Positions 8,377 to 17,538 are shown, counted from the first letter of the stretch. The stretch: DNA of 61,229 bases from Chitinophagales bacterium (GCA_013297745.1 JAAFIM010000017.1:1-61229); one strand, 5' to 3'. A program made the numbers and translations. The notes: a model not told the origin generated them from the letters alone.

Positions 8377-9819
8377 ATGAAAGTTATGCGCATAACTCAC
8401 TGTTGGAAAAATATGCTAACCAACTTATTCTGCTCTAGTTTTATGCTATTTTTGATGCCTACCATTGGGTTTGCACAACAAGCAAAAACTACCCTTACTT
8501 GTGAAAATGATTTGGATGATGCCAAAAATGCCTATTATAATGGGGATTTGAAAGCCGTAGCTGATAACATAGAAAGTAGTTGCTTATCTGCTGGTTTGTA
8601 CAGCCGCCCCAAAATGGTAGAGGGCTATCGTTTATTATCAGAAAGTTATTTGTTCCGAAACGAAAATCGCCGCGCACAAGAGTCGTTTGAAAAACTATTG
8701 CGCTATAATCCCTTGTTTGAAGTGGATTCTACTGACCCCAACGCTTCTTATGACTTAATTCACCTCTCTCGTACGTACCGCCGCAGTCCTTTGATTTCTA
8801 TTTACGCTAGTGCAGGACTTAATTATTCGCGGGTGAATGTATTGCAAAATTATACATCTTTTAATGCGGTGACTTCCAAAAGTTTTTATAACCAAATTAC
8901 CGTAGGTTGGAATGCTAATCTAGGTTTTGAAGTGCCTGTTTATAAAAACTATGATTTTATGATGGAGGCTAATTTCTCCAGTCGGAGCTATGCGCGCACG
9001 GATAGTCTCTATGTGACAGCAGGCAATAACAACGCAGCTGAAGTATCTTCAGCCTTTGCTTTTGGCTCTTTGCAGTTTAGAGAAGTGCAGTATTGGTTAG
9101 ATGTGCCTGTTATGGCGCGTTATAATTATCAATGGCGCAAAAAAATTATCCCTTATGCGTACGCAGGGGTTGCTCCCAATTTCTTGCTTCGTTCTTCTTT
9201 GCGTGGGATTACTCGCCGCAACGTAAATGACGGACGCGGTGGTGGGCAAGTAGCTGGTAGTGAAAAAGAAATTATTATAATCACCCGCTATACCAAGATA
9301 GACGAAGAAACTAATGAAAAAGACCTTTATGCAAGCACAGAAAGCAGTTTGCGGAGTATGTTTAATGTTAGTTTGTTGGCTGGGGTAGGTTGCAAATTTC
9401 GGGTAGAACGCAATTTTATGTTCTTTGATATTCGTTATAATCGCTTCTTACTCAATGCAGTGGATATCAATAATCGTTATTCTCAAAAAGAACTTTTATA
9501 CAAATATGCTTTTGTAGATAATGATTTTAGATTGGATAACATTAGCATTTCTTTTGGATTTATGCGCTCTTTTTATCAACCGCGCAAAACTCGCGAATAC
9601 GACCCCGTTTTAGCTGCCAAAGCTTTTGATAAAGCCCAAAAGAAAAAAGAGAAAGAAGCTGCTCGTAATGGGGAGATTATTCGGGGTACAAACACTGAAG
9701 AAACCCAACGCAGCGTCAAAGAAGATGCAGAAGAAGCTAAACGCAAAGAAAAACAGCGCAAAAACTTTATAGATGATGTACGCGCTGGACGTAGAACTGT
9801 AAATTCAATCAATGATTAA
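8377..9819 (+). CDS. Outer-membrane beta-barrel protein with N-terminal TPR-like region
   Basis: 480 residues. The signal peptide ends in MPTIGFAQQ near residue 34; an internal ATG at 8413 would give a more typical signal length. Residues about 45-130 form a TPR-like helical region (DAKNAYYNGDLKAV, VEGYRLLSESYLFRNENRRAQESFEKLLRYNP). From about residue 140 to 400 alternating aromatic/polar strands match a PorT/OMP_b-brl-type barrel (SIYASAGLNYSRV, FMMEANFSSRSY, DVPVMARYNYQW, FFDIRYNRFLLN). Unusually, the barrel is followed by about 75 very charged Lys/Glu/Arg residues instead of ending in an aromatic residue. It is the first gene of a run with two lipoproteins 18 nt downstream, which may sit on or beside the barrel. 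Specific function unknown. Confidence 0.8.
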   Translation: MKVMRITHCWKNMLTNLFCSSFMLFLMPTIGFAQQAKTTLTCENDLDDAKNAYYNGDLKAVADNIESSCLSAGLYSRPKMVEGYRLLSESYLFRNENRRAQESFEKLLRYNPLFEVDSTDPNASYDLIHLSRTYRRSPLISIYASAGLNYSRVNVLQNYTSFNAVTSKSFYNQITVGWNANLGFEVPVYKNYDFMMEANFSSRSYARTDSLYVTAGNNNAAEVSSAFAFGSLQFREVQYWLDVPVMARYNYQWRKKIIPYAYAGVAPNFLLRSSLRGITRRNVNDGRGGGQVAGSEKEIIIITRYTKIDEETNEKDLYASTESSLRSMFNVSLLAGVGCKFRVERNFMFFDIRYNRFLLNAVDINNRYSQKELLYKYAFVDNDFRLDNISISFGFMRSFYQPRKTREYDPVLAAKAFDKAQKKKEKEAARNGEIIRGTNTEETQRSVKEDAEEAKRKEKQRKNFIDDVRAGRRTVNSIND

Positions 9820-9837
9820 ATTCCCTCACCATATATT

Positions 9838-11220
9838 ATGAAAATAGCAAAAAACTTAGGCATTTGGGCTACCGCTTTCGCTGTATTTTTGGGCAGCTGT
9901 GACAAATTCAACCAAAATATAGCGCCAGCTAATCAAAAAGAAACATTTGTCAAATACTATGGACACGTTTATTCGCAAGCAGCAGCCGATATAGAAACAG
10001 TGGCTAAAGATGGGGGTTATGTCTTATTTGGTTCTACCACTTCATTTGTTGCCCCTACCGAAAGAGGTACTTATAATAATTTCTTTTTGGTGAAAACTGA
10101 TACTCTCGGCAATGAGGTTTGGTCTCGCTCTTTTGGCAAAGGAAATTCAGGAGATACCATTTATGACAATACAGCCCAAAAATTAATAGCTTTGCCTGAA
10201 GATGAGGGCTATATTTTAGCTGGCAATTGCCAAAGAATAGAATTGATAGGCGGACAACGCATACGCAAACAAAAACGTATTTTGTTGATACAATTGGATA
10301 AAGATGGGGTAGAAGTAGACCGTTCTATACAACCCTTTGATTTTAACGTGGATTCGGATAAAGACTGGGAAATACGCGATATTAAAATTATCCCCAATAG
10401 CCAAGGACAATTGGCCATCACAGGCACCACCACCAAAGTCAATACCAATAAGCCTGAGTACAATCCCACAACGGACTTATCTGATGTGTTCGTGGCGCGC
10501 CTTTTGGATATTAATACCATTTTTTGGCAGTTTGCTTATGGATTTGGAGGCAATGATATGGGCGTGTTTGTGGCAGCTCGCAATAGTTCTATCATAGTGG
10601 CAGGCCGAACAGAAACTAGAATTGGGGGAGCAACGGCAACTAATGATTATCACGTGATACAATTTAATCCAACCTCTGGGGGTATTCTCAATCAAAGAGC
10701 GTTTGCGGATAGCCGCAATAATATATTTGCTAATGACGCTGTGTATGATAGTATTAATGAGAAATTGACTATACTAGGCAATGAGCGAACCAGTTCAGGG
10801 ACTGAAGGTCAGCTTACTATTATGCAGTTTAATGTGCCAGATGATAGAAACGCAACGATTACTTCTACTCGTACTATCAAAACTAATGGTTCTACTCAAA
10901 ATGCAGGCTCAGGTTCTCAGGCAGGAAATATCACCTTATTGCCTAACAATCAAGGCTATATAATGACGGCTACTTCGATAAAAACAACAGGCATCAATAC
11001 AGATGTTCAGTTGCTAAAATTTAATGCTAATTTAGAGCTGGAGTGGGATTGGTTGTTTGGTACAGGCGGAACTATAGACCAGGCTTCTGCTGTAGTGCCT
11101 TTGTTCAAACCAGAAACGACAGATATTACTGGTTATGCTATGACAGGTACTTTTGACTTGGGAACTAACACTTCTATAGGCTTGGTCAAAACCACAAATA
11201 CAGGCGCATTGGATAAATAA
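9838..11220 (+). CDS. Lipoprotein with beta-propeller-like KTD-GN-W motifs, copy 1
   Basis: 460 residues. The lipobox is FLGSC (Cys21), so it is probably outer-membrane anchored. After residue 40 come repeated blade-like motifs: DGGYVLFGSTTS, FFLVKTDTLGNEVWSRSFG, EGYILAGNC, QLAITGTTT, FVAARNSSIIVAGRTET, LTILGNERTSSG, QGYIMTATS, WDWLFGTGG. The KTDxxGNxxW signature is common in Bacteroidota secreted and propeller-like proteins. No enzymatic site is visible. It lies 18 nt after the outer-membrane barrel gene and 104 nt before a paralogue (11325-12710), so they probably form one operon. The last 198 nt are identical to the paralogue while the middle has diverged. Confidence 0.85.
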   Translation: MKIAKNLGIWATAFAVFLGSCDKFNQNIAPANQKETFVKYYGHVYSQAAADIETVAKDGGYVLFGSTTSFVAPTERGTYNNFFLVKTDTLGNEVWSRSFGKGNSGDTIYDNTAQKLIALPEDEGYILAGNCQRIELIGGQRIRKQKRILLIQLDKDGVEVDRSIQPFDFNVDSDKDWEIRDIKIIPNSQGQLAITGTTTKVNTNKPEYNPTTDLSDVFVARLLDINTIFWQFAYGFGGNDMGVFVAARNSSIIVAGRTETRIGGATATNDYHVIQFNPTSGGILNQRAFADSRNNIFANDAVYDSINEKLTILGNERTSSGTEGQLTIMQFNVPDDRNATITSTRTIKTNGSTQNAGSGSQAGNITLLPNNQGYIMTATSIKTTGINTDVQLLKFNANLELEWDWLFGTGGTIDQASAVVPLFKPETTDITGYAMTGTFDLGTNTSIGLVKTTNTGALDK

Positions 11221-11224
11221 TGTC
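11027..11224 (+). repeat. 198-nt identical block, copy A (with 12517-12714)
   Basis: From the codons before FNANLELEW to four bases past the stop codon, 198 nt match 12517-12714 exactly, while the preceding kilobase of the two lipoprotein genes carries many substitutions. The offset is 1490 nt. Confidence 0.9.
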
Positions 11225-11324
11225 TTTTTTTGCTAAAAAAGTTAGTTTATTGCTTCTTTTTTAGATGCTGTTTATTTTCGCTCTCCATATTTTTTTTAAC
11301 GATTAAACTCCCTAGCTATATATT

Positions 11325-12710
11325 ATGAAAATAGCAAAAAACTTAGGTATTTGGGCTACCGCTTTCGCTGTATTTTTGGGCAGCTGTGACAAATTCAATC
11401 AAAATATAGCGCCAGCTAATCAAAAAGAAACATTTGTCAAATACTATGGACACGTTTATTCGCAAACAGCAGCCGATATAGAAACGTTGGACAAAAATGG
11501 GGCTTATGTCTTATTTGGTTCTACCACGTCGTTTGTTGCCCCTACCGAAAGAGGTGTTTATAATAATTTCTTTTTGGTAAAAACGGATACTTTGGGTAAT
11601 GAAATTTGGTCGCGTTCTTTTGGACAAGCAAATTTGGATGAGGTGATTTATGACAACACAGCCCAAAAATTGATAGCTTTGCCCGAAGATGGGGGCTATA
11701 TTTTAGCTGGCAATTGTCAAAAAATAGAATTGATAAATGGCCAACGCATACGCCGACAAAAACGTATCTTGTTGATACAATTGGATAAGGATGGGATAGA
11801 AGTCAATCGTGCTATTCATCCTGTAGACTTTAATGTAAATTCAGATAAGGATTGGGAAATACGCGATATCCAAATCATACCCAACAGCCAAGGACAGTTA
11901 GTGGTCACAGGCACAACTACTAATGTGGATACGCGCAAGCCAGATTATAATGCTAATGCAGCTACGGATTTATCTGATTTGTTTGTGGCGCGTCTTTCTG
12001 ATATTAATACAATTTCTTGGGAGTTTATTTATGGGTTTGGAGGCAATGATATGGGGGTTTTTGTAGCAGCTCGCAATAATTCTATTATACTAGCAGGCAG
12101 AACAGAAACTAGAATTGGGAATACAACCCCAACTGTTGATTATCACGTCGTACAACTTAATCCTACTTCTGGGGGTATTCTTAATCAAAGAGCATTCGCC
12201 GACCGCAATAATGTATTTGCTACTGATGCTGTGTATGATAGTGAGAATGAAAAATTGACTATTTTTGGTAATGAACGAACCAGTTCAGGCACTGAAGGTC
12301 AACTTACTATTATGCAGTTTAATGTTCCTGATGATAGAAATGCAACTATTACGCTTAGCCGTACGGTCAAAACTAATGGCTCAACTGAAAATGCAGGTCT
12401 TGGTTCTCAGGCAGGAAATATCACCTTGTTGCCTAATAATCAAGGTTTTATGATGACAGCTACTTCTATCAATGCAGTAGGTATTAATACAAGTGTTCAG
12501 TTGCTAAAATTCAACACTAATTTAGAGCTGGAGTGGGATTGGTTGTTTGGTACAGGCGGAACTATAGACCAGGCTTCTGCTGTAGTGCCTTTGTTCAAAC
12601 CAGAAACGACAGATATTACTGGTTATGCTATGACAGGTACTTTTGACTTGGGAACTAACACTTCTATAGGCTTGGTCAAAACCACAAATACAGGCGCATT
12701 GGATAAATAA
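11325..12710 (+). CDS. Lipoprotein with beta-propeller-like KTD-GN-W motifs, copy 2
   Basis: 461 residues, same lipobox (FLGSC, Cys21) and same motif order as the preceding lipoprotein: FFLVKTDTLGNEIWSRSFG, GGYILAGNC, QLVVTGTTT, FVAARNNSIILAGRTET, LTIFGNERTSSG, QGFMMTATS. The translation differs in scattered positions mainly in residues 100-350. The leader before the ATG is also a near copy (a TATATATTATG stretch), so the duplication included the upstream region. It may act as a variant of copy 1 on the same outer-membrane barrel (inference). No terminator is visible in the 165 nt that follow. Confidence 0.85.
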   Translation: MKIAKNLGIWATAFAVFLGSCDKFNQNIAPANQKETFVKYYGHVYSQTAADIETLDKNGAYVLFGSTTSFVAPTERGVYNNFFLVKTDTLGNEIWSRSFGQANLDEVIYDNTAQKLIALPEDGGYILAGNCQKIELINGQRIRRQKRILLIQLDKDGIEVNRAIHPVDFNVNSDKDWEIRDIQIIPNSQGQLVVTGTTTNVDTRKPDYNANAATDLSDLFVARLSDINTISWEFIYGFGGNDMGVFVAARNNSIILAGRTETRIGNTTPTVDYHVVQLNPTSGGILNQRAFADRNNVFATDAVYDSENEKLTIFGNERTSSGTEGQLTIMQFNVPDDRNATITLSRTVKTNGSTENAGLGSQAGNITLLPNNQGFMMTATSINAVGINTSVQLLKFNTNLELEWDWLFGTGGTIDQASAVVPLFKPETTDITGYAMTGTFDLGTNTSIGLVKTTNTGALDK

Positions 12711-12714
12711 TGTC
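12517..12714 (+). repeat. 198-nt identical block, copy B (with 11027-11224)
   Basis: Second copy of the perfect repeat at the 3' end of the tandem lipoprotein genes. The sharp change from divergent to identical fits recent gene conversion or unequal crossing-over. Confidence 0.9.
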
Positions 12715-12875
12715 AATAAATTCTTTTTTATAATTAAAAAGAACAACAGCCAAATTTATCGCCCAATATTTTAATAGCGACCCCAATATGTGGCAGACAA
12801 AAAGCTATTTGATTGGTTATTCACACTTTTTCTTAATATATTTTTCATAACAATTCACAAAAACATTCATTCACT

Positions 12876-13787
12876 ATGGTCGTTACCTATGAAATGATTA
12901 AGCCCTACATTGCAGAAGAAAAATTGGAAGGTTCCAATGTTAAATGCAAATTTCAAGTAGACGGCGAAATTTTTGAATCCAACAGCTATATCAAAGTGGA
13001 TTCGAAAAGCAGCACTCACAACATCAAAAATATGGCTCGTTCCTCTGTGTTGGGACGCCTACGTGGTGCGCTTACCAATTTTATCTACAAATTTACTGGT
13101 GGTGGTTTGGCAGGTAATATAGCTACTATGGCTGCTAGTGAAACAATGCGCCAAAACGTTTCTACCACGTCTTACTCTCGCAAAGACCAAGATGCTGCTG
13201 TAGTGGATGCGTTCAAAAAAATAGAATTTAATCTGTATTATGATGAAAATAACCGCAAGTTTAAAATAGCTCGCCAGTTCTCTGAATTTGAAAAAAGATT
13301 AAAATCTGCACCTATTACCAAAGCTTATGACAAAAAAACCCTAGCGCGTATGTTGGTGGAAATGTCAAAAGCAGATGGGCAAATAGAAAATGAAGAAAAA
13401 GCATTTTTAGAAGGCTTTTTGTCTGCCGATACGGGTACTTTGAGCGAATTGTCTCGCCGTGCGCCACTTTCAGCGGTAGAATGTGAAGAAGTAACCAAAG
13501 AATTAAAACAAAGTTTGTTGATGATTGTGGCTGCAATGGCTATTTCTGACCACGATTTTGAAGCTCCTGAGCGTCAAAAATTGTCTGAATTTGGTAATAT
13601 GATGGGCTTGACCCCCGAAAAACAAGCAGAATCTTTAAAATTAGCTCAAGATTACACCATAGAGTTGCTTATCCGCGGAGGGCAAGAACTTAGCCGTGAT
13701 GAAGTGTATGCTTTTGCTGACAAAATTGGGATGGATAGAGCAGAGGCAGAGCGTGCGCAAGTGCGTTATGACCGCCGCACCAACTAA
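12876..13787 (+). CDS. TerB-like domain protein
   Basis: 303 residues with no signal peptide. Residues about 55-90 contain a Gly/Ala-rich stretch (IYKFTGGGLAGNIATMAAS). Residues about 145-270 look like a TerB/DjlA-N type helical domain with the acidic motif KADGQIENEEKAFL (near residue 165) and a second acidic helix ISDHDFEAPERQKL, ending in RGGQELSRDEVYAFADKIGMD. TerB domains bind divalent cations through such acidic clusters and occur in stress (tellurite) and phage-response gene sets. Here no other ter gene is adjacent, although a kinase-like protein lies 6 kb away. A strong bidirectional terminator follows. The exact role is unknown. Confidence 0.75.
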   Translation: MVVTYEMIKPYIAEEKLEGSNVKCKFQVDGEIFESNSYIKVDSKSSTHNIKNMARSSVLGRLRGALTNFIYKFTGGGLAGNIATMAASETMRQNVSTTSYSRKDQDAAVVDAFKKIEFNLYYDENNRKFKIARQFSEFEKRLKSAPITKAYDKKTLARMLVEMSKADGQIENEEKAFLEGFLSADTGTLSELSRRAPLSAVECEEVTKELKQSLLMIVAAMAISDHDFEAPERQKLSEFGNMMGLTPEKQAESLKLAQDYTIELLIRGGQELSRDEVYAFADKIGMDRAEAERAQVRYDRRTN

Positions 13788-13800
13788 TTTTTTGGATATA

Positions 13801-13838
13801 AAAAAAACCCTTAACTATTCAGTTAAGGGTTTTTTTTT
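13801..13838. terminator. Bidirectional terminator between convergent genes
   Basis: AACCCTTAACT and AGTTAAGGGTT form an 11-bp perfect stem with an ATTC loop, with A-run before and T-run after. It serves both the TerB-like gene and the convergent DksA-like gene. Confidence 0.9.
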
Positions 13839-13854
13839 GCGACTTGCTATATTT

Positions 13855-14436
13855 TTATTCGTGGTCATCTGGTAGCAGCCCATCCAAATTTAGGTTTTCT
13901 TCAGGTAGGCTAAAATCATCGTCTTCCCCATCTTCATCCAAATTATAGCCCGTGTCATTTTTCTTTTTGGGGCTGATAATTTTACTGATAATTTTCTTTT
14001 GGGGCTGATTTTTTTTGTCTATATCGCTGCTACTAATAGGTTTTCTGACCACTTTGGTATCTTCATTTTCATTTAGTTTGCCTTCTATACTTTTGGTAGC
14101 GTGGGGTACTAGCAGCAACCTTTTTTTATCAATTAATTGCCCTGTTACGTTGCAAATGCCATAAGTTTTATTCTTAATACGGATTAAGGCATATTCCAAA
14201 TCGCGTATAAATTTTTGCGCTCTTGCTGCCAATTTATTCAAATGTTCTCTTTGCCAATTGCTGGCGCCATCTTCAAACGCGTCAGAACGGTTGGACTCGT
14301 CATTTTCGTTCAGTTCGGTCATTTGCTCCCGCAAATCGCTTAGTTGCTTTTGTGATTCGGCTATTTTTTGGTCTATCATTATCCGAAACTCTTCTAATTC
14401 TTCGTCGCTGTATCGCGTTTTTTTATTGTCTTCCAT
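13855..14436 (-). CDS. TraR/DksA-family protein with degenerate zinc finger
   Basis: 193 residues. An N-terminal coiled coil (residues about 8-85: EELEEFRIMIDQKIAESQ and onward) leads to the TraR/DksA finger region TYGICNVTGQLIDKKRLLLVPHA. Classical DksA has four Cys; here only the Cys of GIC remains and the other positions are Asn/Thr/His, the form often seen in Bacteroidota. The C-terminal 75 residues are Lys-rich then Asp/Glu-rich, and probably disordered. DksA-type proteins insert the coiled coil into the secondary channel of RNA polymerase to modulate stringent control; whether this one does so is inferred from the family. CAAAAATA at 14548-14555 (TATTTTTG on the minus strand) is a possible -7 element. 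Confidence 0.8.
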   Translation of the reverse strand: MEDNKKTRYSDEELEEFRIMIDQKIAESQKQLSDLREQMTELNENDESNRSDAFEDGASNWQREHLNKLAARAQKFIRDLEYALIRIKNKTYGICNVTGQLIDKKRLLLVPHATKSIEGKLNENEDTKVVRKPISSSDIDKKNQPQKKIISKIISPKKKNDTGYNLDEDGEDDDFSLPEENLNLDGLLPDDHE

Positions 14437-14603
14437 AGTGTTGGATGGGGAGTGGGTGATAAAAAAGTTTTGCCAGTTAATTTTAATCGCTTTATGGGGA
14501 TTAAAACCATATTATTTGGAGTTTATAAAAAAGCTAGAAAATTGGGGCAAAAATAATATTTTTTCTGAATATCTTATTTGTATGCCCTTTTTTTTGCAAA
14601 AAA

Positions 14604-15269
14604 TTACATATTTATATAACGCATCAACAATTCATATCGTTCTTGTAGCGCATCTATAGCATCTGTTTCGTGAAAAGCTGCTTTGACGATATAATTGAAT
14701 CGCTCCAAAGTCGCTACTACGTGCTTGAGGTCTTGACGGTTTAATTTTAGGGTGATTTCCAAATGCTCTTTGCCGTATGGAGAGCTGATAAAACTGCTCA
14801 AAATAAGCGCTTTTTCTGATTCTACCAAACGGGCAATTTCTGCCAAACTATAGTCTCGTGGCAATACTTCTAACACCAAAATACCGCCGGGTTGGGCTAC
14901 AGCACCAGAATCTGCCATATATTTTATCAATACTTCCAAGGTAATAACCCCCATATATTCGCCTTTTTTGGACAAAACAGGGATTACAGTCAAATTGCTA
15001 TCCACAATCAACTTCATCACATCATATAAATGTTGATGTTCATATACAAATGTCTGGGTCAACTCGGCTGCATTATCAGTTAGGTCTAAATCTGGTTCTT
15101 CCATATTCAATACCTCGTCTTCAGACAAAATACCCAACAAATTTTGAGATTCACCCACTACAGGCAAATGTCTCACGTGGAAATCTGCCATCCAAGCTAA
15201 GGCTTTTTCGGCTGTATCGCTCATTTTTAGCGCGGCTACTGCATAGGATATCAATTCGCTTGCAAACAT
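14604..15269 (-). CDS. CBS-domain pair protein
   Basis: 221 residues. Two CBS modules occupy about residues 1-65 (MADFHVRHLPVV, LLGILSEDEVL) and 75-130 (LYDVMKLIVDSNLTVIPVL, YMGVITLEVLIKYMA). The C-terminal 85 residues (GGILVLEVLPRDYSLAEIARLV, LEITLKLNRQDLKHVVATLERFNY) look like an ACT-like regulatory fold. CBS pairs bind adenine nucleotides. Orthologues are common in Bacteroidota, usually near nadK, which is not seen here. The regulatory target is unknown. Confidence 0.85.
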   Translation of the reverse strand: MFASELISYAVAALKMSDTAEKALAWMADFHVRHLPVVGESQNLLGILSEDEVLNMEEPDLDLTDNAAELTQTFVYEHQHLYDVMKLIVDSNLTVIPVLSKKGEYMGVITLEVLIKYMADSGAVAQPGGILVLEVLPRDYSLAEIARLVESEKALILSSFISSPYGKEHLEITLKLNRQDLKHVVATLERFNYIVKAAFHETDAIDALQERYELLMRYINM

Positions 15270-15372
15270 ATTCTTTTAATTAGGGGATTGTAGTTAATCA
15301 TTTTTATTCGTCGTATCCTACAACAATCATTTACGATTTTGGATACCAAAAAGATGCAAAATAAGCATATCT

Positions 15373-15966
15373 TTAACTAATTTTAACAGTTCTTAACCAA
15401 TTTTGGATTAGTTTTAGCCCTTCTGGACTGCCTATAGATTCAGGGTGAAATTGAACCCCCCACATTTCGTATTTTTTATGCTTTATTGCCATCAATTCTT
15501 GCCCTTCTTGACTGCTGGCTATAGCTTCCAGCTCGGGCGGCAAATTTTCCAACACCAACGAATGATAACGCATAACTTGCATAGGATTGCTCAATTGGTG
15601 GAAAATGCCTGTATTATTGTGGTTTATCAACGAGGTTTTGCCGTGCATAGGCACTCGGGCTTTTAGCAACTTAGCCCCCCACACTTCACCTATAGCTTGC
15701 ATACCCAAACACACCCCCAATATGGGAATTTTGTCCCCAAACACAGCCACCACTTGCATCAATATACCCGCATTGCTGGGACGTTTAGGACCTGGCGACA
15801 GGACTATAGCGGCGTAGTTGTTTTGAGCGATTTGCTCGCACGTGATTTGGTCATTTCTGTATATTTCCAAGCATATTTCCTCACTTTGAAGCAAATAATG
15901 TGCCAAGTTGTAGGTAAAGGAATCGTAATTGTCCAACAATAATATCTTTTTTTGCTTTTTGTTCAT
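15373..15966 (-). CDS. pabA: Aminodeoxychorismate/anthranilate synthase component II (glutamine amidotransferase)
   Basis: 197 residues, the usual length. Class I amidotransferase that releases ammonia from glutamine for aminodeoxychorismate (folate) or anthranilate (tryptophan) synthesis. The nucleophile Cys86 lies in GVCLGMQAIG, His174 and Glu176 in VQFHPESIGS, and the N-terminus has LLLDNYDSFTYNL. No trp genes or component I are adjacent, so trpG versus pabA cannot be decided; pabA is preferred because the gene stands alone. CAAATGTA at 15998-16005 (TACATTTG on the minus strand) is a good -7 element 31 nt upstream. Confidence 0.9.
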   Translation of the reverse strand: MNKKQKKILLLDNYDSFTYNLAHYLLQSEEICLEIYRNDQITCEQIAQNNYAAIVLSPGPKRPSNAGILMQVVAVFGDKIPILGVCLGMQAIGEVWGAKLLKARVPMHGKTSLINHNNTGIFHQLSNPMQVMRYHSLVLENLPPELEAIASSQEGQELMAIKHKKYEMWGVQFHPESIGSPEGLKLIQNWLRTVKIS

Positions 15967-16043
15967 CGCTTGCCTTTATTAGATGCAATTTTAGCCGCAA
16001 ATGTAGTTTTGTTTTTTATTTATTTAACCTTAATGACTTTTTT

Positions 16044-17150
16044 ATGCACTTTTTTTATAAAATTTATACCAATAAAAATATATTTTATTTATTTTTAGCC
16101 CTTTTGGCTTTGTTGATAAGGTTGGTTTTTGGGCTTTGGCCTGAAGCTTGCGAATATGGCTATTCCAGAACGGTATTTTTTCTAATTAGGATAATTATAG
16201 ATTATACTTTTGGCTACTTGCCTTTTGCGGCTGTATATTTGTTGTTTTTATATTTATGCTATCAGTTGATAATCAAAATTAGATTTGTTTACAAAACGTA
16301 TTCTACCCTAAAAATGTGGGGTGTATGCCAACTTTTTTTTGCTTTTATTGTGCGATTTGTGTCCAAAACGGTATTTTTATTCTTGTTTTTGTGGGGATTT
16401 AATTACGCCCGCTTGCCTTTGGAAACCCAACTCAATCTTAACCCAAACCCGCTCAACGTGGTAGAATTGCAGCAAGAAGCCATTTGGGTACAACAACGCT
16501 GCATAGACATAAGAGCGGCTATCCCCAACGTGACGGGTTCGGCGCTAACCCCTGCTTATTTTGATACCAATTTAGAGTCTAAAATTCGGCACAGTTTAGC
16601 CACCGTGTTAGCAAGTTGGCATATACCCGCATTTGGTTGTCCTCGCGTACGTCATTTAGTGCCCAACGGCTTATTATACGGTTTTGCTTCCTCTGGGGTG
16701 TATATACCGTTCACGGGAGAAGCACACGTAGAAAATGCGTTGCATTGCAGCCAATTACCTTTTACGGCTGCTCACGAATTGGGACACGCATACGGCTGGG
16801 GGGATGAAGCGGTTTGCAATTTTTTGGGGTTTGCTGCTTGTGTCAAATCCAATTCTTATGCTATTCAATACAGCGGCTATCTGGCTTATTGGCGTTACGT
16901 TATGGGGGAGTTGAAAAGCTTAGACAATGACTTTTATAAAGAACATAGGGCTAAAATATCTGTGGGTATGGCTGCCGACTTAGAAGCATCTTATCAAATA
17001 TATAATCAATACCCTAACTTTTTCCCCGTTTTGCAAAAAACAGCTTATAATGCTTATCTCAAATCACAAGGGGTCAAAGAAGGGGTACAAAGTTATAATC
17101 GGATGGTCTTGTTGGTGGCTGCTTGGCGCAAAAAAGATACTACTTTTTAA
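16044..17150 (+). CDS. DUF3810 family membrane metallopeptidase-like protein
   Basis: 368 residues. Three hydrophobic segments lie in residues 10-125 (FYLFLALLALLIRLVFGLW, LPFAAVYLLFLYLCYQLII, FLFLFLWGFNYARLP). The soluble part carries HELGHAYGWGDEAVCNFLGF near residue 247, an HExxH zinc motif with a downstream Glu as third ligand, as in DUF3810. The family is widespread in Bacteroidota and uncharacterised; peptidase activity is inferred only from the motif. The stop codon overlaps the first unit of a 41-bp repeat array. Confidence 0.85.
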   Translation: MHFFYKIYTNKNIFYLFLALLALLIRLVFGLWPEACEYGYSRTVFFLIRIIIDYTFGYLPFAAVYLLFLYLCYQLIIKIRFVYKTYSTLKMWGVCQLFFAFIVRFVSKTVFLFLFLWGFNYARLPLETQLNLNPNPLNVVELQQEAIWVQQRCIDIRAAIPNVTGSALTPAYFDTNLESKIRHSLATVLASWHIPAFGCPRVRHLVPNGLLYGFASSGVYIPFTGEAHVENALHCSQLPFTAAHELGHAYGWGDEAVCNFLGFAACVKSNSYAIQYSGYLAYWRYVMGELKSLDNDFYKEHRAKISVGMAADLEASYQIYNQYPNFFPVLQKTAYNAYLKSQGVKEGVQSYNRMVLLVAAWRKKDTTF

Positions 17151-17383
17151 AAAAGATAAGCCTATGGCGAATTTATACCCGTCTGTCTTAAAAAAGATAA
17201 GCCTGTGGCCGTCCTGCTTGCGACCTTTTTAAAATAAACTAATCCATAACCAACATAACCATAACTTTTCTAATTAGGTTGCTTCTGTGGCGGCCACAGC
17301 TTCAACTTTTTTAGTTTGGAGGCTTCTGTGGCGAGCATAGATGCAACTTTTTTAGTTTGGTCGCATCTGTGGCGAATTTATAC
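17149..17383. repeat. Degenerate 41-bp tandem repeats in a 438-nt gap
   Basis: Two units starting at 17149 and 17190 begin AAAAAAGATAAGCCT and are 41 nt apart. A second set starts at 17281, 17322 and 17363 (GCTTCTGTGGCG, GCTTCTGTGGCG, GCATCTGTGGCG), also 41 nt apart, each with AACTTTTTTAGTTTGG inside. The first of the second set has a perfect CTGTGGC/GCCACAG hairpin. GCGAATTTATACC occurs in both sets. The remainder of the gap (17384-17588) is AT-rich with one promoter element. Confidence 0.75.
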
Positions 17384-17530
17384 CGTCCTTAATCAATTTT
17401 TATAATAGCTTGATTTTGTAACTTATGCCCAATTTGTATCAAAATAAATCCCTATAGCTTATTATTAAAATAAAAATTAAAAAAATATCCATAAAAAAAT
17501 AAAAAAATGCTTTAGTATCTAAAAAAGTAT

Positions 17531-17538
17531 TATCTTTG
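17531..17538 (+). promoter_or_regulatory. -7 promoter element
   Basis: TATCTTTG followed by CG, 51 nt before the gene at 17589. The preceding AAAAAAGTAT resembles the sequence before the -7 elements at 28817 and 31269. Confidence 0.6.

Noticed and set aside
14258-14659. 133-residue plus-strand frame over the DksA-like gene start
   Set aside because: Mostly antisense to a recognised gene; Ser-rich shadow and no conserved motif.
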